A stretch of DNA of 16,433 nucleotides from Syntrophomonadaceae bacterium (GCA_003561835.1 PWVN01000228.1:1-16433); one strand, 5' to 3'. Numbered from the stretch's first letter, positions 6,156-12,080 are shown. The notes: a model not told the origin generated them from the letters alone. Made by a program: numbers and translations.

Positions 6156-6524
6156 GTGCTGAAGCAGAAGGGGGAAAACCCCGACAAGGTTACCACCGTC
6201 ATCGGCCCGGAGACCCGGGTGGAGGGTACCCTGTCGGCCAAGAGCAGCATCCGGGTGGATGGAAGCGTTCAGGGGAAGATTATCACCCCCGGCGAGGTCA
6301 TCGTCGGCGAGGGGGGTAAAGTTGAAGCCGATGTGGAGGCCGGTAACCTGACGGTGTCCGGTGTTCTGGCAGGCAACGTTGAGGTCCGGGGGCGGTTGGA
6401 GATCAAGCAGGGGGGCACCCTGCGGGGAGACCTGCGGGCCGACAAGGTGATTATGGAAGAGGGGGCCTTTTTCGACGGCCGCTGCTCCATGAGCCGGGAA
6501 GAACCAAAGAAGGGGAAGGCCTGA
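6156..6524 (+). CDS. Bactofilin (polymer-forming cytoskeletal protein)
   Basis: Bactofilins polymerise without nucleotide through a right-handed beta helix and often scaffold cell-wall enzymes at the membrane. The 122-residue product has a short polar N-terminus, then the beta-helix domain at about 14-110, visible as short repeats of the type TVIGPETRVEGTLSAKSSI, VDGSVQGKI, and VEADVEAGNLTVSG. The tail is short and charged (SREEPKKGKA). The length is ordinary for the family. The GTG start is chosen from the ribosome site; the ATG two codons earlier is the alternative. It follows the M23 peptidase gene by 12 bases, a common pairing that implies that the bactofilin positions that enzyme. Its stop codon forms the loop of a strong downstream hairpin. 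Confidence 0.93.
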   Translation: MLKQKGENPDKVTTVIGPETRVEGTLSAKSSIRVDGSVQGKIITPGEVIVGEGGKVEADVEAGNLTVSGVLAGNVEVRGRLEIKQGGTLRGDLRADKVIMEEGAFFDGRCSMSREEPKKGKA

Positions 6525-6538
6525 GGCCTTCCCCTTCT
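6508..6538 (+). terminator. Strong hairpin across the bactofilin stop codon, weak U-tract
   Basis: AGAAGGGGAAGGCC (6508-6521) pairs perfectly with GGCCTTCCCCTTCT (6525-6538); the three-base loop is the TGA stop. Only CTTCT precedes non-U sequence, so termination would be inefficient or it may act as an mRNA 3' stabiliser. It lies between the bactofilin and ykuS-like genes. Confidence 0.6.
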
Positions 6539-6596
6539 GCATAATTGCGCCTCGAATGCATATGCTAAAAGCAAAACACTGCACTGGAGGTGCCCC

Positions 6597-6836
6597 ATGG
6601 AGCGAACAATCGCCGTCGAAGAAGGACTGTCGGACTTGAAGAACCTGTTGGAAGACAGGGGCTATCAGGTGGTGGGACTCAAAACCAACCTGCCTGTGGA
6701 TGCTGCCGTGGTTACCGGCATGGACAACAATCTCATGAACCAGCAAAACCTGGTTTACGAAGTGCCGGTAGTCAATGCCGCGGGGCGAAACGCCGGGGAA
6801 GTGGTGGAGGAACTGGAGCGCAAACTGGTCCACTAG
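6597..6836 (+). CDS. UPF0180 (YkuS-like) small protein
   Basis: Function unknown. The 79-residue protein resembles the YkuS/UPF0180 family in length and pattern: IAVEEGLSDLKNLLEDRGYQVV at the N-terminus, then VVTGMDNNLMNQQNLV and a C-terminal helix EVVEELERKL. The cysteines found in the middle of B. subtilis YkuS are missing here. GGAGGTG precedes the ATG by a few bases. The gene is single, between the bactofilin hairpin and a terminator, and convergent with yyaC; no good promoter is visible in the 72-base gap upstream. Confidence 0.85.
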   Translation: MERTIAVEEGLSDLKNLLEDRGYQVVGLKTNLPVDAAVVTGMDNNLMNQQNLVYEVPVVNAAGRNAGEVVEELERKLVH

Positions 6837-6842
6837 AAGAGC

Positions 6843-6873
6843 AGAACCGGTGTCCTAGGGCCCGGTTCTTTTC
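6843..6873 (+). terminator. Intrinsic terminator after the ykuS-like gene
   Basis: AGAACCGG (6843-6850) pairs with CCGGTTCT (6862-6869) across an 11-base loop and is followed by TTTTC. It overlaps the end of the convergent yyaC, whose stop is at 6855-6857. Confidence 0.82.
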
Positions 6874-7445
6874 GCGCCCGCAGGGGAGGCGAATATATGG
6901 TGCAGGCCTTCCGTGATGACCTCTGCCAGGGACATGACAATGTTCAGCCGGGTGTTTTGCAGCACAAAGTATTCCAGGAAGCCGCCCACGTTGACGATGC
7001 CGCTGATATAGGCATCCCCGACCCGGGGCAGGGATTTGTTTACCCCTGCGCCCGGCTGCAGGGGCCCCGGGCCCACGTCAATCTTGCCCACGCTGTCCAG
7101 CCGTCCCAGGCTGGCATCCACCGCCAGCACAAAGGGGTCCGGATAGGTGCGGTGTACTTCCTTCAGCTTATCCGGGAGGTTGACGGCGTGAACCGGGGCA
7201 TCCAGGGTGCCCAGGAGGGGGATATGGGGTAAGCGCCGCGTCAGGGCAGAGCCGATGATGGGCCCCAGGGCATCCCCGGTGGAGCGGTCCGTTCCGATGC
7301 ACAGGGCCACCAGGGTCTGTTCCGGCCCCTTGTGGTCTGTCAGCAGCCGGGTGAGGGACGCAGTCAGCTGTTCTACGGCCTCAGGGTCGTTGCTTTCGAT
7401 TTTAACCGGTGTTTGCCAGGGTTTCCGGGAGATCAGGGATCGCAT
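6855..7445 (-). CDS. yyaC: Spore protease-like protein YyaC
   Basis: YyaC is a sporulation protein with a fold related to the germination protease GPR; its target is not well defined. The product has 196 residues. The family signature is clear: ALCIGTDRSTGDALGPIIGS (47-66), LLGTLDAPVHAVNL (77-90), VLAVDASLGRLDSVGKI (106-122) and GAGVNKSLPRVGDAYISG (132-149). The conserved acidic residues D53, D58 and D110 lie in these motifs. The start is the ATG six bases after AAAGGAG on the minus strand; an ATG two codons earlier abuts the ribosome site, and an ATG at 7475 would add ten residues without support. It is a lone minus-strand gene that converges on the ykuS-like gene. A promoter region rich in A/T lies at 7487-7525. 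Presence of this gene argues for an endospore former. Confidence 0.93.
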   Translation of the reverse strand: MRSLISRKPWQTPVKIESNDPEAVEQLTASLTRLLTDHKGPEQTLVALCIGTDRSTGDALGPIIGSALTRRLPHIPLLGTLDAPVHAVNLPDKLKEVHRTYPDPFVLAVDASLGRLDSVGKIDVGPGPLQPGAGVNKSLPRVGDAYISGIVNVGGFLEYFVLQNTRLNIVMSLAEVITEGLHHIFASPAGAKRTGP

Positions 7446-7486
7446 GGCCATCTCCTTTGGCCGGTGACGTTTCACCCGCCCAAATC

Positions 7487-7525
7487 ATTATTAGTAGTAT
7501 ATTTTTTTTTGGCAAAAAATATGTA
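7487..7525 (-). promoter_or_regulatory. Promoter region of yyaC (sigma-A type, possible overlapping forespore type)
   Basis: On the minus strand TTGCCA (7515-7510), 17 bases and AATAAT (7492-7487) form a good sigma-A-like promoter. Overlapping it, TACATA (7525-7520), 18 bases and TATACTA (7501-7495) resemble the sigma-G consensus TGAATA/CATACTA. Which one is used cannot be decided from sequence. Confidence 0.5.
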
Positions 7526-7560
7526 AATAGGGAAAGGCAAATTGCAGGGGAGGTTGAAAT

Positions 7561-8247
7561 GTGGCTATCTGGGTGGAACTCGGAATCGCGGTCCTGATTG
7601 TGGAGGGCGGGGTACAGGGGTACCTGGGGGGGCTGAAGAAAACGGCGGCTTTAGTCCTGCTCCTCCTCCTCATATTCCTGATGGCCCTGGCCTTTGGCCA
7701 GGCGGGGGCGGACTACCTGGTCCTGCACCACCAGGCCGACGTCCGCATCATGCCCGTCCTGCTGCAGCGGTTGCCCCTGGTCATCACCGTCACCCCTCCC
7801 CAGGCCCCCCTGCCCGCCACCAGCCAGAGGGCAGCCGCCCTGGTGGAGCAGATGCCCCTGGCCCCTGTGTACAGGGACTGGCTGGTGAGCCTGTCTCCCT
7901 TTGCCCGGACGGAGGGTTTGTCGGAGCATGTCCTGGTCGCCCGGGTCTTTGCCCTGCTGCTCCTGCGCAAGGGGGCTTTTCTCTTCTTCTTCGGCATCCT
8001 GATCCTTAGCCGGGTCATTGCGGGGCAGGTTCTCACTGCCCGGGAGCAGCTTTGGGGAGGGGTTTTGCCCCGCCTGGCCGCCGCTCTCCTGGGCGCGGGC
8101 TGTACCCTGTTCCTCCTGGCGGTGGTACTGACGGCTCTGGCTCCCTTCTCCCCCCTTTTCCTCGGTATTCTGGCTTTCGACCTGGCCGACTCCCGCCTGG
8201 CTCAAGCCCTGATGGCCCTTGGGCTTAACCTTATGCCGGGGTTGTGA
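7561..8247 (+). CDS. Polytopic membrane protein, possibly CvpA-like
   Basis: I do not recognise this protein firmly. It has 228 residues and about four hydrophobic helices: 5-20, 28-46, 137-157 and 170-195. A loop of about 85 residues with a Pro-rich stretch (VTPPQAPLP) separates helices 2 and 3. The pattern of an early GGVQGYLGGLKKT, a later pair of Gly/Ala-rich helices and a short DSRLAQAL tail recalls the CvpA family, but similarity is weak. The GTG start follows GGGGAGG by seven bases. The gene lies between divergent yyaC and downstream adk, with 93 bases before adk and no obvious terminator, so it may be co-transcribed with adk. Start and reading frame are well supported by codon use; function is not. 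Confidence 0.7.
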   Translation: MAIWVELGIAVLIVEGGVQGYLGGLKKTAALVLLLLLIFLMALAFGQAGADYLVLHHQADVRIMPVLLQRLPLVITVTPPQAPLPATSQRAAALVEQMPLAPVYRDWLVSLSPFARTEGLSEHVLVARVFALLLLRKGAFLFFFGILILSRVIAGQVLTAREQLWGGVLPRLAAALLGAGCTLFLLAVVLTALAPFSPLFLGILAFDLADSRLAQALMALGLNLMPGL

Positions 8248-8340
8248 GCCGGAGGCTGAAAATTGGCCGGGCAAGGAGGATTTCCCGCTTCTTTGTGGAA
8301 AGCTACAACTGCAGTCACTATGATCTTGGAGGGATAGTTC

Positions 8341-8985
8341 ATGCGCTTGTTATTGATGGGTCCTCCAGGGGCCGGAAAGGGCACCCAGGCAGAATCCCTG
8401 GTGGGCAAGTACAGCATACCCCATATTTCCACGGGAGACATTTTCCGCACCAACCTCCGGGAAGGCACTCCCCTGGGCCTTAGAGCCAAGGAATATATGG
8501 ACAAGGGCCAACTGGTCCCCGATAACCTGGTGGTCAGCATTGTGGTGGACAGGCTGGAATCCCTGGAAGGCGACTCCGGGTTCCTGCTGGACGGGTTTCC
8601 CCGGACCCTTCCCCAGGCGGAGGCCCTGGACCGGCGTCTTCAGGACCTGGGGTGGGGCCTGGATGCCGTCGTCAACATCGAAGTCCCTCACCAGACCATC
8701 ATCGAGCGCTTGACGGGGCGGCGGGTCTGTCGTCAGTGCAGTTCCACCTATCACCTGAAGTACAATCCCTCCCAGGTCCGGGGTATCTGCGACACCTGCG
8801 GCGGCGGACTGTACCAGCGGGAGGATGATTCCCTGGAAACGGTGCAGGAGCGGCTGGAGGTTTACAACCGTCAGACCCAACCCTTGATCGAGTATTACCG
8901 GGAGCGGGGCCTCCTCCTCAGTGTGGACGGGAGCCAGGAGATCCCGGCCGTCCTGAATGCCATCATCGTTTCTCTGGAGAAGTAA
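8341..8985 (+). CDS. adk: Adenylate kinase, zinc-LID type
   Basis: Catalyses ATP + AMP to 2 ADP in the cytoplasm. It has 214 residues, the normal long form. The P-loop GPPGAGKGTQ spans 7-16, the AMP-binding region STGDIFR 30-36, and GFLLDGFPRTLPQA 80-93 holds the conserved Asp and Arg. The LID domain has the Cys4 zinc site of Gram-positive enzymes: C130, C133, C150 and C153 (CRQC and CDTC). GGAGG precedes the ATG by about eight bases. In most bacteria adk lies between secY and map in the ribosomal protein cluster; here it follows a membrane protein gene and is followed by a new promoter. It may be a relocated or second copy. Confidence 0.97.
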   Translation: MRLLLMGPPGAGKGTQAESLVGKYSIPHISTGDIFRTNLREGTPLGLRAKEYMDKGQLVPDNLVVSIVVDRLESLEGDSGFLLDGFPRTLPQAEALDRRLQDLGWGLDAVVNIEVPHQTIIERLTGRRVCRQCSSTYHLKYNPSQVRGICDTCGGGLYQREDDSLETVQERLEVYNRQTQPLIEYYRERGLLLSVDGSQEIPAVLNAIIVSLEK

Positions 8986-8992
8986 ACTGTTA

Positions 8993-9021
8993 TTGACAGA
9001 CGAACATATGTTTGGTATACT
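8993..9021 (+). promoter_or_regulatory. Strong sigma-A promoter for DUF951-ychF
   Basis: A perfect TTGACA (8993-8998), a 17-base spacer and TATACT (9016-9021, five of six) begin only seven bases past the adk stop. The predicted start point is near 9028, giving a leader of about 55 bases. Confidence 0.88.
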
Positions 9022-9035
9022 TGGGTTATCGCAAC

Positions 9036-9066
9036 GGCCCTCTCCCGCGGCCGGGGAGGTAGGGCC
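9036..9066 (+). other. GC-rich hairpin in the DUF951-ychF leader
   Basis: GGCCCT and AGGGCC (9036-9041, 9061-9066) enclose CTCCC and GGGAG (9042-9046, 9054-9058), with a two-base bulge and a seven-base loop. It lies between the predicted transcript start and the ribosome site (AAAGAGGTG, about 9070-9078). There is no U-tract, so it is not a terminator. Confidence 0.55.
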
Positions 9067-9082
9067 CGGAAAGAGGTGCGCC

Positions 9083-9301
9083 TTGGACAAAAACTTTTTT
9101 TTGGGGCAGCGGGTCGTCATGAAAAAGCCCCATCCCTGCGGCACAAATGAGTGGACCATCATCCGCCTGGGCATGGATATCCGCATCAAGTGCCTTCACT
9201 GCGGGCGCAGCGTCTTGATCCCCCGGGGGAAATTCGAACGCCGGGTCAAGGAAATCAAGGACTGCCCCCCGGAAGGGTTGGGAGGCGGTCCTTCCTCATG
9301 A
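9083..9301 (+). CDS. DUF951 family small protein
   Basis: Function unknown; possibly nucleic-acid or metal binding. The 72-residue product carries the family core VVMKKPHPCGTNEWTIIRLG (11-30), DIRIKCLHCGRSVLIPRGKF, and RRVKEI. Cysteines at PHPCG and KCLHCG (C19, C38 and C41) could form a zinc site. The start is the TTG at 9083, placed five bases after AGAGGTG; the frame is open back to 8957, but that part overlaps adk and the promoter. The tail EGLGGGPSS extends past the usual end of the family. The stop overlaps the ychF ATG in ATGA, so the two are coupled. Linkage of this family to ychF is common in Firmicutes. Confidence 0.88.
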   Translation: MDKNFFLGQRVVMKKPHPCGTNEWTIIRLGMDIRIKCLHCGRSVLIPRGKFERRVKEIKDCPPEGLGGGPSS

Positions 9302-10380
9302 GCCTCCAGTGCGGGTTGGTGGGCCTGCCCAACGCCGGCAAGTCCACCCTCTTCAATGCCCTGACCGCCCTTCAGGTTCCGGTGGAAAAGTACCCCTTCT
9401 CCACTGTGGACCCCAACGTGGGCGTCGTCACCCTGAAGGACCGCCGCCTGGAAGAGGCGGGGGCTGTGGCAGGCTGCCGTCACATCACCCATGCCTGGGT
9501 GAGATTTGTGGATATTGCCGGCCTGGTGGAGGGAGCCAGCCGGGGTGAGGGCTTGGGTAACAGGTTCTTGTCCCACATCCGGGAGATGGATGCCCTGATC
9601 CACGTGGTTCGGGCCTTTGCTGCCGGGGATGTCCCTCATCCCCTGGGGGGGGTGGACCCCCTTCGGGACATGGAACTGATCAACACGGAGCTCTTCCTGG
9701 CGGACCTGGAAACCGTGGACCGCCAGATCGCCAGGGCTGTTAAGCGGTGCAAAGGCGGGGACAGGAGGGAGAGGGAGGGCCTGGCCGCCCTGGAAGAACT
9801 GCGGGAAGGGCTGTCCCGGGGACAACCCCCTGCCACCCCCGAGGCCTTACTGCTGGCCGCCTCCATCAACCTCCTCTCCTGCAAGCCCCGTTTGTATGTG
9901 CTGAATGCGGGGGAAGGGGATCTGGAATTGGCTGAGGGGGCCTGGCAGCAGGCCTCCCGGCAGGCCGCCGCGGAAGGGTCCCGCCTTCTGGTCATGGCCG
10001 CCTCCCTGGAGGAGGAACTGAACCGGCTGCCGCCGGAGGAACAGCAGGAGATGCGAAGGGCCTACGGCGTGGAGGGGAACAGCCTGGAAAAGCTGGTGGG
10101 GGAAGCCTACCGCCTGCTCAACCTCATCACCTTCTTCACCGTCAAGGGCGAGGAGGCCAGAGCCTGGCCGGTGCCGGCCAACACCAAAGCTCGCCAGGGG
10201 GCGGGAAGGGTCCACAGCGACATGGAAAAGGGATTCATCAAGGCGGAAGTCATCGCCTGGCAGGACCTGGTGGAGGCGGGTTCCCTGGGCAGGGCCCGGG
10301 AGAGAGGCCGGGTACGCATCGAGGGCAAGGATTACCCCCTGCAGGACGGGGATGTGGTCCTCTTTCATTTTCGCCCCTGA
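9298..10380 (+). CDS. ychF: Ribosome-binding ATPase YchF (Obg-like family)
   Basis: YchF is a P-loop ATPase of the Obg family that binds ribosomes and is linked to stress and redox responses. It has 360 residues, close to the usual 363-366. P-loop GLPNAGKST lies at 8-16, the G2/switch region PFSTVDPNVGVV at 34-45, and G3 DIAGLVEGASRGEGLGN at about 68-84. The G4 position is LNAGE rather than NKxD, as expected for the ATP-preferring YchF group. The C-terminal TGS-like domain contains FFTVKGEEARAWPVP, GRVHSDMEKGFIKAEVI and GKDYPLQDGDVVLFHF. The start is the ATG in ATGA overlap with DUF951; the longer open frame upstream is spurious. The stop lies inside a 16-base direct repeat. Confidence 0.96.
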   Translation: MSLQCGLVGLPNAGKSTLFNALTALQVPVEKYPFSTVDPNVGVVTLKDRRLEEAGAVAGCRHITHAWVRFVDIAGLVEGASRGEGLGNRFLSHIREMDALIHVVRAFAAGDVPHPLGGVDPLRDMELINTELFLADLETVDRQIARAVKRCKGGDRREREGLAALEELREGLSRGQPPATPEALLLAASINLLSCKPRLYVLNAGEGDLELAEGAWQQASRQAAAEGSRLLVMAASLEEELNRLPPEEQQEMRRAYGVEGNSLEKLVGEAYRLLNLITFFTVKGEEARAWPVPANTKARQGAGRVHSDMEKGFIKAEVIAWQDLVEAGSLGRARERGRVRIEGKDYPLQDGDVVLFHFRP

Positions 10381-10402
10381 ATTGCATTCGCCCCTGAATT
10401 GC
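10370..10402 (+). repeat. 16-base direct repeat, two copies in 33 bases
   Basis: TTCGCCCCTGAATTGC occurs at 10370-10385 and again at 10387-10402, one base apart. The first copy holds the ychF stop codon, so the second looks like a local duplication of the gene end, just upstream of the rpsF promoter. Confidence 0.9.
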
Positions 10403-10403
10403 C

Positions 10404-10432
10404 TTGCCATTGTTTCGGGGATATGGTATTAT
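10404..10432 (+). promoter_or_regulatory. Sigma-A promoter for rpsF-ssb-rpsR
   Basis: TTGCCA (10404-10409), 17 bases and TATTAT (10427-10432), with an upstream TGG giving an extended -10. The predicted start point near 10438 leaves a leader of about 62 bases. Confidence 0.85.
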
Positions 10433-10439
10433 CTACTGT

Positions 10440-10500
10440 GCATTCCCTGCTCCACGGACTGCCGTGGGGCCATTAGACCAGAGGGAGGAGGTGATGCGGC
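10440..10500 (+). promoter_or_regulatory. rpsF leader with hairpin, candidate S6:S18 autoregulatory element
   Basis: CCACGG (10452-10457) and CCGTGG (10462-10467) form a 6-bp stem with a four-base loop. The leader then ends in AGGAGGTGAT (10486-10495), fully complementary to the 16S rRNA 3' end. Leaders of rpsF operons in many bacteria carry an RNA bound by S6:S18. Here the position and a CCG triplet fit, but I cannot confirm the full motif. Confidence 0.4.
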
Positions 10501-10788
10501 ATGCGAAGCTACGAGGCGATGATTATCCTTCAGCCTGATCTGGAGGAAGAAGCCCGCAATGCCCTGGTGGAAAAAATCCAGTCCTTCATCGTGAAAGAGG
10601 GCGGTGAGGTCACGGACATGAACCACTGGGGAGCCCGCAGGTTGGCCTATGAAATCGACGATTTCCAGGACGGGTACTACCTGTTGGCCAAGTTTACAGG
10701 CCCCGGGACGGGAATCGGCGAACTGGAACGGAATCTGAAAATTACCGATGAGGTTTTGCGCTATCTCGTAATCCGGGAAGACGAGTAA
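10501..10788 (+). CDS. rpsF: 30S ribosomal protein S6
   Basis: S6 binds the central domain of 16S rRNA together with S18. It has 95 residues, normal for Firmicutes. MRSYEAMIILQPDLEEEA at the N-terminus, the HWGARRLAYEI segment (40-50), GYYLLAKFTG and the closing LKITDEVLRYLVIRED are family hallmarks. The ATG lies five bases after an ideal ribosome site, as expected for a highly expressed gene. It is first in the rpsF-ssb-rpsR operon. Confidence 0.98.
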   Translation: MRSYEAMIILQPDLEEEARNALVEKIQSFIVKEGGEVTDMNHWGARRLAYEIDDFQDGYYLLAKFTGPGTGIGELERNLKITDEVLRYLVIREDE

Positions 10789-10816
10789 GAAATTACAATG
10801 AGGTGGTGTATAAGGG

Positions 10817-11224
10817 ATGTTGAATAAAGTAATTTTAATCGGGCATTTGACCAAAGACCCGGAATTACGCTATACACCAGCCAGCGGCGTTGCCGTGGCC
10901 AACTTTACCCTGGCCGTGAACCGGCCCTTTACCAACCAGCAGGGTGAGAGGGAAGCCGATTTCATCCCCGTGGTGGTCTGGCGAAAGCAGGCGGAAAACT
11001 GTGCCAACTACCTGAACAAGGGTTCCCAGGCAGCCGTGGAAGGCCGTCTGCAGGTCCGGACCTACGAGGACCGGGAGGGCCAGCGGCGCTGGATTACCGA
11101 AGTGGTGGCCGACAACGTCCAATTTCTCAGCAAAAAAGGGGACCAGTCCCCCGGCGATAAGGATTCCTATGGAGGGTTAAAGGGCGACGAGGTCAACGTG
11201 GCCGAGGACGACGTGCCCTTCTAG
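10817..11224 (+). CDS. ssb: Single-stranded DNA-binding protein
   Basis: SSB coats single-stranded DNA in replication, repair and recombination and recruits partners through its C-terminal tip. It has 135 residues. The OB-fold spans 1-105: MLNKVILIGHLTKDPELRYT, VANFTLAVNR, and FIPVVVWRKQAENCANYLNKGSQ (split here into recognisable blocks). The acidic tip EDDVPF at the end is the conserved partner-binding motif. The linker is short (about 20 residues), shorter than the usual 50-60 of Firmicutes SSB, which have about 165-175 residues. A GAGGTGG site precedes the ATG, 28 bases after rpsF. It lies between rpsF and rpsR, the standard order. Confidence 0.97.
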   Translation: MLNKVILIGHLTKDPELRYTPASGVAVANFTLAVNRPFTNQQGEREADFIPVVVWRKQAENCANYLNKGSQAAVEGRLQVRTYEDREGQRRWITEVVADNVQFLSKKGDQSPGDKDSYGGLKGDEVNVAEDDVPF

Positions 11225-11232
11225 GAACTGCA

Positions 11233-11243
11233 AAGAAGGAGGG
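11233..11243 (+). promoter_or_regulatory. Ribosome binding site that sets the rpsR start
   Basis: AAGAAGGAGGG abuts a TTG at 11244 but is six bases from the GTG at 11250, so GTG is the likely start. Confidence 0.7.
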
Positions 11244-11249
11244 TTGACT

Positions 11250-11480
11250 GTGAGACGGGACCGTAACCGCAAGGGCAAAAAGAGGATCTGTGCTTTCTGT
11301 GTGGACAAAGTCGATCGCATCGACTACAAAGTGCCGGAAAAACTGCGGAAATTTATCACGGAGCGGGGAAAGATTTTGCCCCGCCGGGTATCGGGCAACT
11401 GTGCCCGGCACCAGCGCCAGCTGACGACGGCCATCAAGCGCTGCCGCCAGGTTGCCCTGCTGCCCTATACAGCGGAGTAA
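11250..11480 (+). CDS. rpsR: 30S ribosomal protein S18
   Basis: S18 joins S6 on the central domain of the small subunit. It has 76 residues from the GTG start (78 if TTG 11244 is used). The core RICAFCVDKVDRIDYK, then KLRKFITERGKILPRRVSG and NCARHQRQL, is unmistakable. C-x2-C (CAFC) and C-x3-H (CARHQ) make it the zinc-binding C+ form. It is last in the operon, followed 7 bases later by a strong terminator. DUF2232 and gdpP genes, often next in Firmicutes, are absent. Confidence 0.98.
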   Translation: MRRDRNRKGKKRICAFCVDKVDRIDYKVPEKLRKFITERGKILPRRVSGNCARHQRQLTTAIKRCRQVALLPYTAE

Positions 11481-11487
11481 AAAGCAG

Positions 11488-11524
11488 AAAAACGCGGCTT
11501 CTCGGGACAGCCGCGTTTTTGGTA
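11488..11524 (+). terminator. Intrinsic terminator after rpsR
   Basis: AAAAACGCGGCT (11488-11499) and AGCCGCGTTTTT (11509-11520) form a perfect 12-bp stem with a nine-base loop and T-run. It separates rpsF-ssb-rpsR from rplI. Confidence 0.95.
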
Positions 11525-11623
11525 TTCAAAAAAATATCACTGGAGTCAGAAATAAACATAAAGGATATCCCCCGAATTTCGAGAAATATAGTCTAGTGGA
11601 TATTCCTTTTCCGGAGGTGTGCC

Positions 11624-12076
11624 ATGAAAGTAATTTTACGACAGGATGTTCCCAACCTGGGCCAGAATGGCGAGGTAAAAGAGGTCAAGGAAGGCTATGC
11701 CCGAAACTATCTGTTCCCCCGGAAGCTGGCGGAGGAACTGACGGAGGGACGGCTGAAGGAGGCAAAGAGGCTTTCGGAAAAACGGGCCCAGAAGCAGCAG
11801 CGGGACAAAGAAGCCGCCCTTGTGGCAGCGGAGAAGCTCAAGGGCGTAACCCTTACCCTCTTTGCCCGGGGCGGTGAAAAAGGCAGGCTTTTTGGTTCCA
11901 TTACAGCTTCCGACGTTGCCGCCGCCCTGAAGGAGCAGGGCATCCAGGTGGACAGGCGCAAGATTGACCTGCCCCAGCCCATCAAGGCCCTGGGCGCCCA
12001 CCAGGCCACCGTCAAACTGCACCCCGAAGTTGCACCCCTCCTGGAGATCATCGTCGCAGAAGAGAAGGGTGAATGA
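11624..12076 (+). CDS. rplI: 50S ribosomal protein L9
   Basis: L9 binds 23S rRNA near the L1 stalk. It has 150 residues, the usual length. The N-terminal RNA-binding domain reads MKVILRQDVPNLGQNGEV, then VKEGYARNYLFPRKLA. A long helical linker covers about 43-75 (rich in Glu, Lys and Gln). The C-terminal domain has GRLFGSITASDVAAAL and KIDLPQPIKALGAHQATVKLH. GGAGGTG lies six bases before the ATG. The gene follows a terminator with a 100-base gap in which I see only weak promoter candidates, so its promoter is not assigned. It is four bases upstream of lonC and very likely shares a transcript. Confidence 0.98.
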   Translation: MKVILRQDVPNLGQNGEVKEVKEGYARNYLFPRKLAEELTEGRLKEAKRLSEKRAQKQQRDKEAALVAAEKLKGVTLTLFARGGEKGRLFGSITASDVAAALKEQGIQVDRRKIDLPQPIKALGAHQATVKLHPEVAPLLEIIVAEEKGE

Positions 12077-12080
12077 CCAG

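Noticed and set aside
5112..6833. Long minus-strand open frame (573 codons) opposite the M23, bactofilin and ykuS-like genes
   Set aside because: It is antisense to three recognisable genes; composition is His/Gly/Pro/Gln-rich as expected for a mirror frame in GC-rich DNA, with no recognisable domain.
8293..8324. TTGTGG and TATGAT before adk as a promoter
   Set aside because: The spacer is 20 bases, too long for sigma-A, and the start point would fall inside the ribosome site.
11519..11592. Promoter candidates for rplI (TTGGTA with ATAAAC, or TATAGT at 11587)
   Set aside because: The first overlaps the rpsR terminator and has a poor -10; the second has no -35 at 16-18 bases. A promoter probably exists, but I cannot place it.
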